A stretch of 64,000 nt of DNA from J095 sp964517605 (GTDB lineage Bacteria > Chloroflexota > Anaerolineae > 4572-78 > J111), in the NCBI GenBank assembly GCA_964517605.1, contig CAZFCE010000015.1, positions 1 to 64,000 on the forward strand. Reading direction: 5' to 3'. Numbering within the stretch: position 1 is the stretch's first letter; every line of letters starts with the position of its first letter. This document shows, one piece after another, positions 44,736 through 53,049 of the stretch. Both the position numbers and the translations under genes were made by a program. Under the pieces are notes generated by a model. The model did not search any database. It saw nothing but the letters and a program-made list of their open reading frames with translations, and was not told the origin of the DNA.

Positions 44736-47700
44736 TTACGGTTGGTGCAACTCCTGTAAACTCCGCACCCGCAGCGATTCCTCGCTTAATACTTTGATGC
44801 CGTTAACCGCGGCTTGCGCGGCGGTGAGCGTTGTTACCAGCGGAATGCCCAGCCGCGACGCTTCCTGCCGCAGCCGTTGGCCGTCGCTAAAGGCGGCGCG
44901 GCCCAACGGCGTGTTAATAATCAACGAGATTTTGCCCTCGCGCACAAAGTCGCGGATGGTGGGCTGTTCGCCTTCGCTCATGCGGTTGAGTACCAGCACT
45001 TCAATGCCCACGTGTTGAAACATGGCGGCGGTGCCGCGCGTGGCCGCCAGTTTAAAACCCAGCCGGGCCAAATCGCGGCCAATTTTCAGGGCGGCGCTTT
45101 TATCAAAATCATTCACAGTGATGAACACCAGCCCATCTTCCGGGCGGGGCAGCCGGGTGGCGGCGGCCAGTTCGGCTTTGGCAAAGGCCGCGCCAAACCG
45201 CTGGGCGTGGCCCATCACTTCGCCGGTGGAGCGCATTTCCGGCCCCAGCAGCGCATCTGCGCCGGGGAATTTGTTAAAAGGCAGCACCGCCTCTTTCACA
45301 AAAAAGCCGTTCAACTCCGGCTGCTGCACAAAGCCGATGGTTTTGAGCGTTGCCCCGGCCATTACCCGCGCCGCAATTTTAGCCAGCGGCACGTTGGTGG
45401 CTTTGCTCACAAAGGGGACGGTGCGGCTGGCGCGCGGGTTCACTTCCAGCACGTACACCACGTCATCCTTGATGGCGTACTGCACGTTGAGCAGCCCGCG
45501 CACGTTGAGCGCCAGTCCCAGCCGCTCGGTGTAATCGCGGATGATGCTCTGGTGGTAGGCGCTGATTTTGTAGGGCGGCAGCACGCAGGCGCTATCACCG
45601 CTGTGGACTCCGGCCTCTTCGATGTGCTGCATAATCCCGCCAATCACCACCTGCTCGCCGTCGGCCACGGCATCCACATCCACCTCAAACGAGTCCTCCA
45701 AATAGTGGTCAATGAGGATGGGCTTGCCCGGCGCGGCTTCGCTGGCGGCGGCCACGTAATTGGCCAGGCTGCTTTCATCGTACACCACGGCCATGGCCCG
45801 CCCGCCCAGCACAAAACTGGGGCGCACCAGCACCGGGTAGCCAATTTGGGCTGCCACCACTTGCGCTTCGGCCAAATTGAGGGCCGTGCCGTTGGGCGGC
45901 CGGTCAATTTCCAACTGGTCGAGCAGCGCCTCAAATTGTTTGCGGTCTTCGGCCATCGCAATGGATTCCGGCGAGGTGCCCCAAATGGGCACGCCCGCCG
46001 CGGCCAGCCGCTCCGATAAATTGAGCGGCGTTTGCCCGCCAAACTGCACAATCACGCCGTCCGGCTGCTCCACATCAACAATATTCAGCACGTCTTCCAG
46101 CGTGAGCGGCTCAAAATAGAGCCGGTCGGCGGTGTCGTAATCGGTGCTGACGGTTTCGGGGTTGCAGTTGACCATAATGGTTTCAAAACCGGCGTCGCGC
46201 AGGGCAAAACAGGCGTGGACGCAGCAGTAGTCAAACTCAATCCCCTGGCCAATGCGGTTGGGGCCGCCGCCCAAAATCATCACTTTTTGACGACGGGTGG
46301 GGTTGCTTTCGCACCGGCTTTCGTAGGTGGAGTAGAGGTAGGGCGTAAACGCCTCAAACTCGGCGGCGCAGGTATCTACCCGCTGGTAAACGGGCGTAAT
46401 GCCCAGCGACTTTCTTTTTTGGCGGACATCGTTGCCGGTGGCGAATGACGAGTGACGAGTGACGAGTTCGGCGATGGTGGCGTCGCTGAGGCCGTAGCGT
46501 TTGGCCTGCCGTAGTAATTCCGCCGGTAAGTCATCAATTGAATAACGGGCCACGGCCTGCTCCATTTCTACAATTTGCAGCAGTTGGTCCACAAACCAGG
46601 GGTCGTAGGCGGTGGCGGCGCAAATTTCCGGCGCGGCAACGCCCGCGTGCAGCAGCGACATCACCTGAAAGATGCGCTCGCGGGTGGGGCGGCGCACGTC
46701 GGCCAGCGTCCAGGTTTGGCGGATGTCTTTGCGCCAGTCGCCCAGTTCCAGGCCGCGCAAGCCTTTGCCCAGCGCCTCTTTAAAGGTGCGGCCAATGGCC
46801 ATCACCTCGCCCACGCTTTTCATTTGCGGGCCGAGGGTGGGGTTAACGCCGGGGAATTTTTCAAAGGCCCAGCGCGGAATTTTCACCACCACGTAATCAA
46901 TACTGGGTTCAAAACTGGCCGGGGTTTCGCGGGTAATATCGTTGCGGATTTCGTCGAGGGTGTAGCCCACCGCCAGCAGCGCCGCAAATTTGGCAATAGG
47001 AAAGCCGGTGGCCTTGCTGGCTAGCGCCGAACTGCGGCTGACGCGCGGGTTCATTTCGATGACCATCACCTCGCCGGTGGCGGGGTTTACGGCAAATTGC
47101 ACGTTGCTGCCGCCGGTTTCTACGCCCACCACGTTGAGCACGGCGCGGGCGGCGTTGCGCAGCCGCTGGTACTCTTTATCGGTGAGGGTTTGGGCCGGGG
47201 CCACGGTGATGCTGTCGCCGGTGTGCACGCCCATCGCGTCCAGATTTTCAATGGAGCAGACCACCACAAAATTATCGGCGCGGTCGCGCATCACTTCCAG
47301 TTCGTACTCTTTCCAGCCCAACACGGATTGATCCACCAGCACTTGCCCCACCGGGCTTTGGCGCACGCCGTGTTGCACCGCTTCAATCAGTTCCGCTTCG
47401 TTGCAGGCCACGCTGCCGCCCGCGCCGCCTAACGTAAAGCTGGCCCGCACCAACAGCGGGTAGCCCACCTGCGCCGCCAGTTGCAACGCCTCGGCGGGCG
47501 TTTTTGTGATGACGCTGGCCGGCATCTTCAGCCCAATCCGGCTCATTGCCTCTTTGAAAAGCTGGCGGTCTTCGGCAATTTTGATGGTATCAAGCTGCGC
47601 CCCAATCAGTTGCACGCCGTATTTTTGCAAAATGCCGCGCTCGGCCAGAGCCACGCCCAGATTGAGCGCCGTTTGCCCGCCCACGGTGGGCAGCAGGGCG

Positions 47701-47951
47701 TCGGGGCGTTCCCGTTCAATCACCAGTTCGACCATTTCCACGGTGAGCGGCTCCACGTAGGTGGCGTCGGCAAATTCGGGGTCGGTCATAATGGTGGCCG
47801 GGTTGCTGTTAATCAGGATCACCCGGTAGCCTTCGGCGCGGAGGGCTTTGCAGGCTTGCACGCCGCTGTAATCAAACTCGCAGGCCTGGCCGATGACAAT
47901 CGGCCCCGCGCCCAGAATTAAAATGGATTGAATGTCGGTTCGTTTGGGCAT
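44736..47951 (-). CDS. carB: Carbamoyl-phosphate synthase large subunit
   Basis: 1071 aa, full length. Two ATP-grasp halves are present. The first begins SILILGAGPIVIGQACEFD and the second KVMILGGGPNRIGQGIEFD, with IEMNPRVSRSSALASKATG and VLEVNPRASRTVPFVSKAT as metal- and ATP-site motifs. A C-terminal MGS-like allosteric domain begins GLVFITVNDFDK. It makes carbamoyl phosphate for arginine and pyrimidine synthesis together with CarA. A short in-frame heptamer repeat lies in the linker between the halves (46447-46467). The ATG is 9 bp after a Pro-Ile-repeat gene, part of the carA operon. Confidence 0.97.
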   Translation of the reverse strand: MPKRTDIQSILILGAGPIVIGQACEFDYSGVQACKALRAEGYRVILINSNPATIMTDPEFADATYVEPLTVEMVELVIERERPDALLPTVGGQTALNLGVALAERGILQKYGVQLIGAQLDTIKIAEDRQLFKEAMSRIGLKMPASVITKTPAEALQLAAQVGYPLLVRASFTLGGAGGSVACNEAELIEAVQHGVRQSPVGQVLVDQSVLGWKEYELEVMRDRADNFVVVCSIENLDAMGVHTGDSITVAPAQTLTDKEYQRLRNAARAVLNVVGVETGGSNVQFAVNPATGEVMVIEMNPRVSRSSALASKATGFPIAKFAALLAVGYTLDEIRNDITRETPASFEPSIDYVVVKIPRWAFEKFPGVNPTLGPQMKSVGEVMAIGRTFKEALGKGLRGLELGDWRKDIRQTWTLADVRRPTRERIFQVMSLLHAGVAAPEICAATAYDPWFVDQLLQIVEMEQAVARYSIDDLPAELLRQAKRYGLSDATIAELVTRHSSFATGNDVRQKRKSLGITPVYQRVDTCAAEFEAFTPYLYSTYESRCESNPTRRQKVMILGGGPNRIGQGIEFDYCCVHACFALRDAGFETIMVNCNPETVSTDYDTADRLYFEPLTLEDVLNIVDVEQPDGVIVQFGGQTPLNLSERLAAAGVPIWGTSPESIAMAEDRKQFEALLDQLEIDRPPNGTALNLAEAQVVAAQIGYPVLVRPSFVLGGRAMAVVYDESSLANYVAAASEAAPGKPILIDHYLEDSFEVDVDAVADGEQVVIGGIMQHIEEAGVHSGDSACVLPPYKISAYHQSIIRDYTERLGLALNVRGLLNVQYAIKDDVVYVLEVNPRASRTVPFVSKATNVPLAKIAARVMAGATLKTIGFVQQPELNGFFVKEAVLPFNKFPGADALLGPEMRSTGEVMGHAQRFGAAFAKAELAAATRLPRPEDGLVFITVNDFDKSAALKIGRDLARLGFKLAATRGTAAMFQHVGIEVLVLNRMSEGEQPTIRDFVREGKISLIINTPLGRAAFSDGQRLRQEASRLGIPLVTTLTAAQAAVNGIKVLSEESLRVRSLQELHQP
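46447..46467. repeat. Heptamer tandem repeat inside carB
   Basis: Three copies of GACGAGT, in frame, encode part of the stretch VTRHSSFATGND. In homologues the corresponding linker appears shorter, so this may be a recent insertion that kept the reading frame. Confidence 0.7.
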
Positions 47952-47960
47952 AAAAACTCT

Positions 47961-48773
47961 TTATTTTCCCGCCATTTCGCGCAGCGATTGGCTGAATTCC
48001 TTCAGATAATCGCCAAATGGCGTTTCGCTGATGGGGATATTAATCGGCACATTCATCACAATCGGCACTTGCACGCTGATGGGTAGGGTGCGGCTGATGG
48101 GCACCATCACTTCGGTTTGGATGGGGATGTTCACCGGGATGGCCATGCTAATGGGAACATCCCAATCGAGTTTAACTTCAAAGGTTTTTGAAATTGGAAA
48201 ATTAACCGGAATATCGGTTTTTACCGGAATGTCGCGCTCAATTGGTACATTCACATCAAAGTTAATGGGGATACTTGTGTGAATGGGAATTGATAAATCG
48301 TAATTGCCGTAAAGAGGGATGTTGATGGGGATATTGAAGGGTTTGCTAATTTCTATCGTTTTGTTGATAGGAACCTGAATATTATCTTTAAATGGCACCA
48401 CCGTATCTATGGGGAAAACCTCGTCAATTTTAAGGTCAACAGGGACGGCAATATTGCGGTGGATGGGAATTTGTTGATTTATGGCAACATTGTGGCTCAC
48501 GGTCATGTTAATCGGTACCGCAATATTCTCGTTGATGGCGATGCTGGTGGAAATGGGCACTTGCTGGTTGATTTTTACCGTGTACTCAATTCGGTCGTTG
48601 GCCACGGCTTCAAGCTGCGCGGCGGCCTGCTCAATGGCGGACATGGCGGCGGCGCGGGTTTGCAGCAATTGGAACACAATATAACCGCCCGCCAGCGTGA
48701 TGACGGCCAGCCACACCAGCACGCCTATCTGGAATGGAGAGAGTTTTTTTTGGGCATCAGTTTGTTCGGACAT
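47961..48773 (-). CDS. Membrane-anchored Pro-Ile repeat protein of unknown function
   Basis: 270 aa. A short cytoplasmic start (MSEQTDAQKK) precedes a membrane helix at about residues 18-36. About 190 residues follow in which [V/I/F]P[I/V] recurs about every 10-16 residues, for example VPISTSIAINENIA, IPIHRNIAVPVDL and VPISRTLPISVQVPI. Strands probably alternate with Pro turns, giving an extended beta-rich rod or sheet outside the membrane. The end (YLKEFSQSLREMAGK) is helical. No family is recognised; AT-rich base use differs from carB. AAGGAG precedes ATG 48773. It lies between two DUF4230 genes and carB in the same operon. Confidence 0.75.
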   Translation of the reverse strand: MSEQTDAQKKLSPFQIGVLVWLAVITLAGGYIVFQLLQTRAAAMSAIEQAAAQLEAVANDRIEYTVKINQQVPISTSIAINENIAVPINMTVSHNVAINQQIPIHRNIAVPVDLKIDEVFPIDTVVPFKDNIQVPINKTIEISKPFNIPINIPLYGNYDLSIPIHTSIPINFDVNVPIERDIPVKTDIPVNFPISKTFEVKLDWDVPISMAIPVNIPIQTEVMVPISRTLPISVQVPIVMNVPINIPISETPFGDYLKEFSQSLREMAGK

Positions 48774-48795
48774 GACGCAATATCTCCTTTTTGTT

Positions 48796-49476
48796 TTATA
48801 GTGGGTGATGGTCAATATAAATGGTGATGTCTTCGTAGCCCATCATTTTGAAGAAGTTTTCAAAATGCTTGCGGGCCGAATCGGCGGTTTTGTCCAGTAT
48901 CTTTCTGTCGTTGGTGCTGTGTTCAATCATTTGAGTTTTGGCGCGGTTTATAATTTCATCGGTGGCTTCAACTGAGTCGGCGCAGATAAGATTGGGGCAC
49001 CAGTCTTCGTGGTTATTGATGACAATTTTATTGATGGGGGTGTATAAAATTTCCGGTGGCGGTAACTGTAAAACTACTCGTTTGCCATCTGTCCAGAGGT
49101 CGCTGGCTTTGATTTTATCCAAATCAAAGCCAGCCGTTACAGTACCATAGACGGTTACATCAATTTCATCTTTAATACCAAATTCACCAAGTTTTTTCCC
49201 GAATTCAATAAAATCGAAGAGCGCCGGAAAATCCGGGGAAATAGTTTTGGTGAAACTGGCTGTCTCATCCATTTCGATGCTAACCAGTTTAGCTACTTCA
49301 CGGGGAGTCCCCTCTATTTTTGCTGGCCCGCAACCGGGTTGACCGCAGATTTGAACATCACCAACCCTCAGTTGTAGCCAGCCGGTGCCGCACGCTCGCC
49401 CCAGCAAAATATTAATGATCGTAACACCCACTACCAGTATTACAACGCTGATCATCCACGTTTTGTTTTGCGCCAT
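48796..49476 (-). CDS. DUF4230-family membrane-anchored protein (second copy)
   Basis: 226 aa. One N-terminal membrane helix (about 8-27) is followed by an extracytoplasmic domain with the DUF4230 hallmarks: VTVYGTVTAGFDLDKI, VVLQLPPPEIL, and a C-terminal helix ending in NDRKILDKTADSARKHFENF. Three or more cysteines (GRACGTGW, ICGQPGCGP and WCPNLICAD) could form disulfides. The function of DUF4230 is unknown. Low-GC composition and placement between carA and carB set it apart from neighbours. 25 bp separate it from the first copy. Confidence 0.8.
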   Translation of the reverse strand: MAQNKTWMISVVILVVGVTIINILLGRACGTGWLQLRVGDVQICGQPGCGPAKIEGTPREVAKLVSIEMDETASFTKTISPDFPALFDFIEFGKKLGEFGIKDEIDVTVYGTVTAGFDLDKIKASDLWTDGKRVVLQLPPPEILYTPINKIVINNHEDWCPNLICADSVEATDEIINRAKTQMIEHSTNDRKILDKTADSARKHFENFFKMMGYEDITIYIDHHPL

Positions 49477-49501
49477 TAGTTAAACACCTTTGTTTGATTG
49501 A

Positions 49502-50251
49502 TTAAAACTCTCGTTTGGCCCATTTGATGGTGACATTCGTAGCGCCGGAACGCCGGAGGAGCAACTCCACCTGGGTTTCTGCATTTTCAATGGTTTTCTC
49601 CAGAAGTTTTCCGTCTTGCTTTATTTGCTCCAATGCCATAATTTGAGCATCGCGTTGAAGCTGAATGAAAATGTTGGGGTCCACTTTTATTGGGTTCAGG
49701 TTATTGTCAATAAATTGGGATTTTTCCAGATCAAAAATAGGATCACCAAAAATTTCAGGTGGGGGTAGCGTTATGGTAACATCTCGACCCTGAGCAATGA
49801 AATCGGCATCCTTTAATTTTTGTAGATCAACCCCAGCCTCAACCTTGCCATAAGCCTCAAATATAAATTTGTTTTTACATAATTCCACCACGCACCACCA
49901 CGGTTTTTCATCTATAGTTTTTCTAACAAAAAATGATTGTTCGGCAGTAACAAGCCGACTAACCGGTTTGGGCGGTGTGGGGATAACCGTTTCTGTTGGT
50001 GTTGGCGTGAAGGTAGGCGTTGAGGTGGGGGTTGCGGTAGGGGACGGAGTAGATGCAGGTGTTGGGGTGAATATTGGCATTGGCGTAAATGTGGGAGTGG
50101 GCGGTGTTGGGGTGCGCGGTGTGGGGGTTAATACCGGCGGGGTGGGGGTGGGTTTACCAATAACAATACCAATTCCCAAACCAACTACCGCCGCCGCAAT
50201 TACGCCAATAATTGCCAGTCCGATGCCGCTAAATAAAGATTTTTCATTCAT
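49502..50251 (-). CDS. DUF4230-family membrane-anchored protein (first copy)
   Basis: 249 aa. A membrane helix is at about residues 7-31, followed by a Thr/Pro stalk of about 55 residues (TPTPPVLTPTPRTPTPP-like) and a DUF4230-type domain with FEAYGKVEAGVDLQKL, VTITLPPPEIFGD and IENAETQVELLLRRSG. It is a paralogue of the adjacent 226-aa protein. Its ATG overlaps the carA stop codon by 4 bp (ATGA), with AAAGGA upstream inside carA, so translation is probably coupled to carA. Function unknown; an envelope role is likely. Confidence 0.82.
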   Translation of the reverse strand: MNEKSLFSGIGLAIIGVIAAAVVGLGIGIVIGKPTPTPPVLTPTPRTPTPPTPTFTPMPIFTPTPASTPSPTATPTSTPTFTPTPTETVIPTPPKPVSRLVTAEQSFFVRKTIDEKPWWCVVELCKNKFIFEAYGKVEAGVDLQKLKDADFIAQGRDVTITLPPPEIFGDPIFDLEKSQFIDNNLNPIKVDPNIFIQLQRDAQIMALEQIKQDGKLLEKTIENAETQVELLLRRSGATNVTIKWAKREF

Positions 50252-51402
50252 TGGTTTTTCCTTTGCTCCATCAGCGCCACAAAATCGGCAAAAAAGCCCA
50301 GCGCGTCGTGCGGGCCGGGCGAGGATTCGGGGTGGTATTGAATGCTGAAAATGGGTTTGGTGGTGTGGCGCAGCCCTTCAATACAGCCATCGTTCAGGTT
50401 AAGGTGGCTCACCGCCACGCCGGCGGGCAGGCTGCCGGGCGTAACGGCAAAGCCGTGGTTGTGGCTGGTGATGGTCACTTCGCGGCTGGATTCATCGCGC
50501 ACCGGCTGGTTGCCGCCGCGATGCCCAAATTTGAGTTTGTGGGTATGCCCGCCCAGCGCCAGCCCCAAAATCTGGTGGCCCAGGCAAATGCCAAACAGCG
50601 GCACGCCGCTATCCACCAGCGTTTTGGCAGCTTCGATGGCGTAGGTCACAGCGGCGGGGTCGCCGGGGCCGTTGGACAGAAACACGCCATCGGGGTTGAG
50701 CGCCAGCGCCTCGGCGGCGGGGGTGGTGGCGGGCACCACCGTTACCCGGCAGCCAGCGGCGGCCAGCAGCCGCAGAATATTGTGCTTAATGCCAAAATCG
50801 TAGGCCACCACGTGGTAGGATTTTGGATTTTGGATTTTGGATTTATGATTGGGCGCGGTGTACCATTCTTCTTCAACGGGTTCTTCCCAGGTGTAAGGTT
50901 GGGTGCAGGAAACTTCGCGGGCCAAATCGCGGCCTTCCATCGAAGGGGCGTGGCGGGCCAAATCCACCAAATCGGCGGCGGAGAGGGCCGGGTCGTTGGA
51001 AACGGCGGCCATCATTGCCCCGGCGGTGCGAATGTGGCGCACCAGGGCGCGGGTGTCAATCTCGGTGAGGCCGGGCAGGCGGTGTTGCCGCAAATAGTCC
51101 GGCAGGCTTTGGGCGGCGCGCCAGTTGCTGACCATGCGGCTCACCTCGCGCACCACCAGCCCGGCGGCCCAGGGGCGGCTGGCTTCGACATCTTCCGGGT
51201 TGATGCCCACATTGCCAATGTGCGGGCAGGTCATGGTGACAATCTGGCCGTGGTAGCTGGGATCGGTGAGGATTTCCTGGTAGCCGGTCATGCTGGTGTT
51301 AAACACTATTTCGCCGGTGATGGTGACCGGCGCGCCAAAACTTTGGCCGTGGAAAACTGTGCCATCGGCCAGCGCCAGAATGGCGGGTGGAAATTGAGTC
51401 AT
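50248..51402 (-). CDS. carA: Carbamoyl-phosphate synthase small (glutaminase) subunit
   Basis: 384 aa. The N-terminal CPSase domain has LADGTVFHGQSFG and FNTSMTGYQEILTDPSY. The class-I amidotransferase domain has the nucleophile Cys in FGICLGHQILGLALGG and the catalytic His-Glu in IQYHPESSPGPHD. It supplies ammonia to CarB. Between the two domains an in-frame heptamer repeat (50818-50845) encodes a short KSKIQNPKS stretch not expected in this family. CarA and CarB are separated by three unrelated-looking genes in one operon, which is unusual. Confidence 0.97.
   Translation of the reverse strand: MTQFPPAILALADGTVFHGQSFGAPVTITGEIVFNTSMTGYQEILTDPSYHGQIVTMTCPHIGNVGINPEDVEASRPWAAGLVVREVSRMVSNWRAAQSLPDYLRQHRLPGLTEIDTRALVRHIRTAGAMMAAVSNDPALSAADLVDLARHAPSMEGRDLAREVSCTQPYTWEEPVEEEWYTAPNHKSKIQNPKSYHVVAYDFGIKHNILRLLAAAGCRVTVVPATTPAAEALALNPDGVFLSNGPGDPAAVTYAIEAAKTLVDSGVPLFGICLGHQILGLALGGHTHKLKFGHRGGNQPVRDESSREVTITSHNHGFAVTPGSLPAGVAVSHLNLNDGCIEGLRHTTKPIFSIQYHPESSPGPHDALGFFADFVALMEQRKNQ
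50818..50845. repeat. Heptamer tandem repeat inside carA
   Basis: About four copies of GGATTTT, in frame. They encode KSKIQNPKS in the linker between the two CarA domains. Confidence 0.75.
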
Positions 51403-51461
51403 TGCGGCTCCTTTTTCCGCATCCCTTCAAATGGTGGCAGGCGGAGGGATGGTTGAGTTAT

Positions 51462-51492
51462 TTAAACAAAGGGCGAACCTGAGTTCGCCCTT
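51462..51492 (-). terminator. Intrinsic terminator of serS (minus strand)
   Basis: AAGGGCGAAC and GTTCGCCCTT form a perfect 10-bp stem around a 4-nt loop. On the minus strand it is followed by TTTGTTT. carA transcription must then start between 51403 and 51462. Confidence 0.82.
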
Positions 51493-51537
51493 GAATACCG
51501 TGCTGATTTTAGCAAAACTTTAGACAATGAGCCAATA

Positions 51538-52830
51538 TCAGCCCGCCGCGATTATTTCTCGCCCGCCCAGGTAGGGGCGTAAAACTTCCGGGATTACCAC
51601 GCTGCCGTCGGCTTGCTGGTAGTTTTCCAGCACGGCAATCATTAGCCGGCCTGGCGGCAGGCCGCTGCCGTTGAGCGTGTGGATGTATTCCGGTTTGGCG
51701 CCCGGCTCGCGCCTAAAGCGGATGTTGGCCCGCCGCGCCTGAAAATCGGTAACGTTGCTGCAACTGCTAATTTCCATCCATTCGTCTTGCCCGTCGGGGC
51801 CGGGCACCCAGGCTTCCACATCGTACTTTTTGGCGGCGGCAAAGCCCAAATCGCCGGTGCAAATTTCAATAACCCGGTGGGGCAGTTCCAGCCGCCGGCA
51901 CAGGTCTTCGGCGTTGGCCACAATTTCTTCCAGGTGATCGTAGCTGTCTTCGGGCCGGGTGTAGTGGTACATTTCCACTTTTTCAAATTGATGCACCCGC
52001 TTGATGCCGCGCACGTCGCGCCCGGCGCTCATTTTTTCGCGCCGAAAGCAGGGCGTGTGCGCCAGATATTTGAGCGGCAGTTGATCGGCTTCTAAAATTT
52101 CATCGGCAAACAGGTTGGTAAGCGGCACTTCGGCAGTGCCAATAAACCAGTAATCCTCTTCGGCGTCGTAGTACATGTTGTCGCGGAATTTGGGCAGGTG
52201 CGCCGCGCCAATCATGGCCTGTTCGCGCACCATGAACGGCGGGTAAATTTCGGTGTAACCGTGGTCGCGGGCACCCACATCCAGAAAAAAGTTAACCAGC
52301 GCCCGGTGCAGGGCTGCGCCCGCGCCTTTGAACACGTAAAAACGGGTGCCGCTCATTTTTACGCCGCGCTCAAAATCAATAATGTCCAGCGCCTCGCCCA
52401 AATCCCAGTGAGGTTTGGGGGCAAAATCAAATTGACGCGGCTGGCCCCAGCGCCGCATTTCAACGTTGTGGTGTTCGTCCGGGCCAACCGGCACGCCGGG
52501 GCCGGGCATGTTGGGTACCCACAGTTGTTTGGCGGTGAGGCCGGCTTCTACCTGGCGCAACTGCTCGTCGAGGGCGCTGATGCGGTCGCCGATGTCGGTC
52601 ATGCGTTGTTTTTGGGCGTCGGCTTCGGCTTTTTTGCCTTCGCGCATAAGCTGGCCGATAGCTTTGCTGCCGGTGTTGCGCTCGTTGCGCAGCGTTTCTA
52701 CTTCTTTGAGCAGGTCGCGGCGTTGCTGGTCAAGTTGTAAAATTTCGTCAATGGGCGCTTCGGTGTTTAAATCGGCCAGTCTGGCCTTCACTTCGTCCGG
52801 GTTTTGCCGGATATAATTCAGGTCGAGCAT
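51538..52830 (-). CDS. serS: Seryl-tRNA synthetase
   Basis: 430 aa, the standard class-II length. An N-terminal coiled-coil arm (about 30-105) for tRNA-Ser binding is followed by motif 2 (FRREKMSAGRDVRGIKRVHQ) and motif 3 (SGLPPGRLMIAVLENYQ). It charges serine onto tRNA-Ser. AGGAGG precedes the ATG. It is separated from the carA operon by an intrinsic terminator. No T-box-like leader was seen upstream. Confidence 0.98.
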   Translation of the reverse strand: MLDLNYIRQNPDEVKARLADLNTEAPIDEILQLDQQRRDLLKEVETLRNERNTGSKAIGQLMREGKKAEADAQKQRMTDIGDRISALDEQLRQVEAGLTAKQLWVPNMPGPGVPVGPDEHHNVEMRRWGQPRQFDFAPKPHWDLGEALDIIDFERGVKMSGTRFYVFKGAGAALHRALVNFFLDVGARDHGYTEIYPPFMVREQAMIGAAHLPKFRDNMYYDAEEDYWFIGTAEVPLTNLFADEILEADQLPLKYLAHTPCFRREKMSAGRDVRGIKRVHQFEKVEMYHYTRPEDSYDHLEEIVANAEDLCRRLELPHRVIEICTGDLGFAAAKKYDVEAWVPGPDGQDEWMEISSCSNVTDFQARRANIRFRREPGAKPEYIHTLNGSGLPPGRLMIAVLENYQQADGSVVIPEVLRPYLGGREIIAAG

Positions 52831-52988
52831 CGTGTGTCCTCCTAAAAAATGAGGGCCGGGGCAGGGCGGCCCGATTAGCTTGTGGCGTGTAATTTTGCTA
52901 CCTTGTTATAGCAGAAGGCCGGGCAGATGGCAATAGTTCTGCCGGCGCGCAGACGGGGGCGGCTTAAAATCGGTGGGCCGATGAAGGT

Positions 52989-53016
52989 TTGAGGGATAAT
53001 GACGTATACTTATTCT
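52989..53016 (+). promoter_or_regulatory. Candidate promoter of the diadenylate cyclase gene
   Basis: TTGAGG (52989-52994), a 16-nt spacer and TATTCT (53011-53016), 33 bp before the gene. Moderate match. Confidence 0.4.
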
Positions 53017-53049
53017 GGGTCACGTAATTCCGCTTACTGAAAGGCCAAA

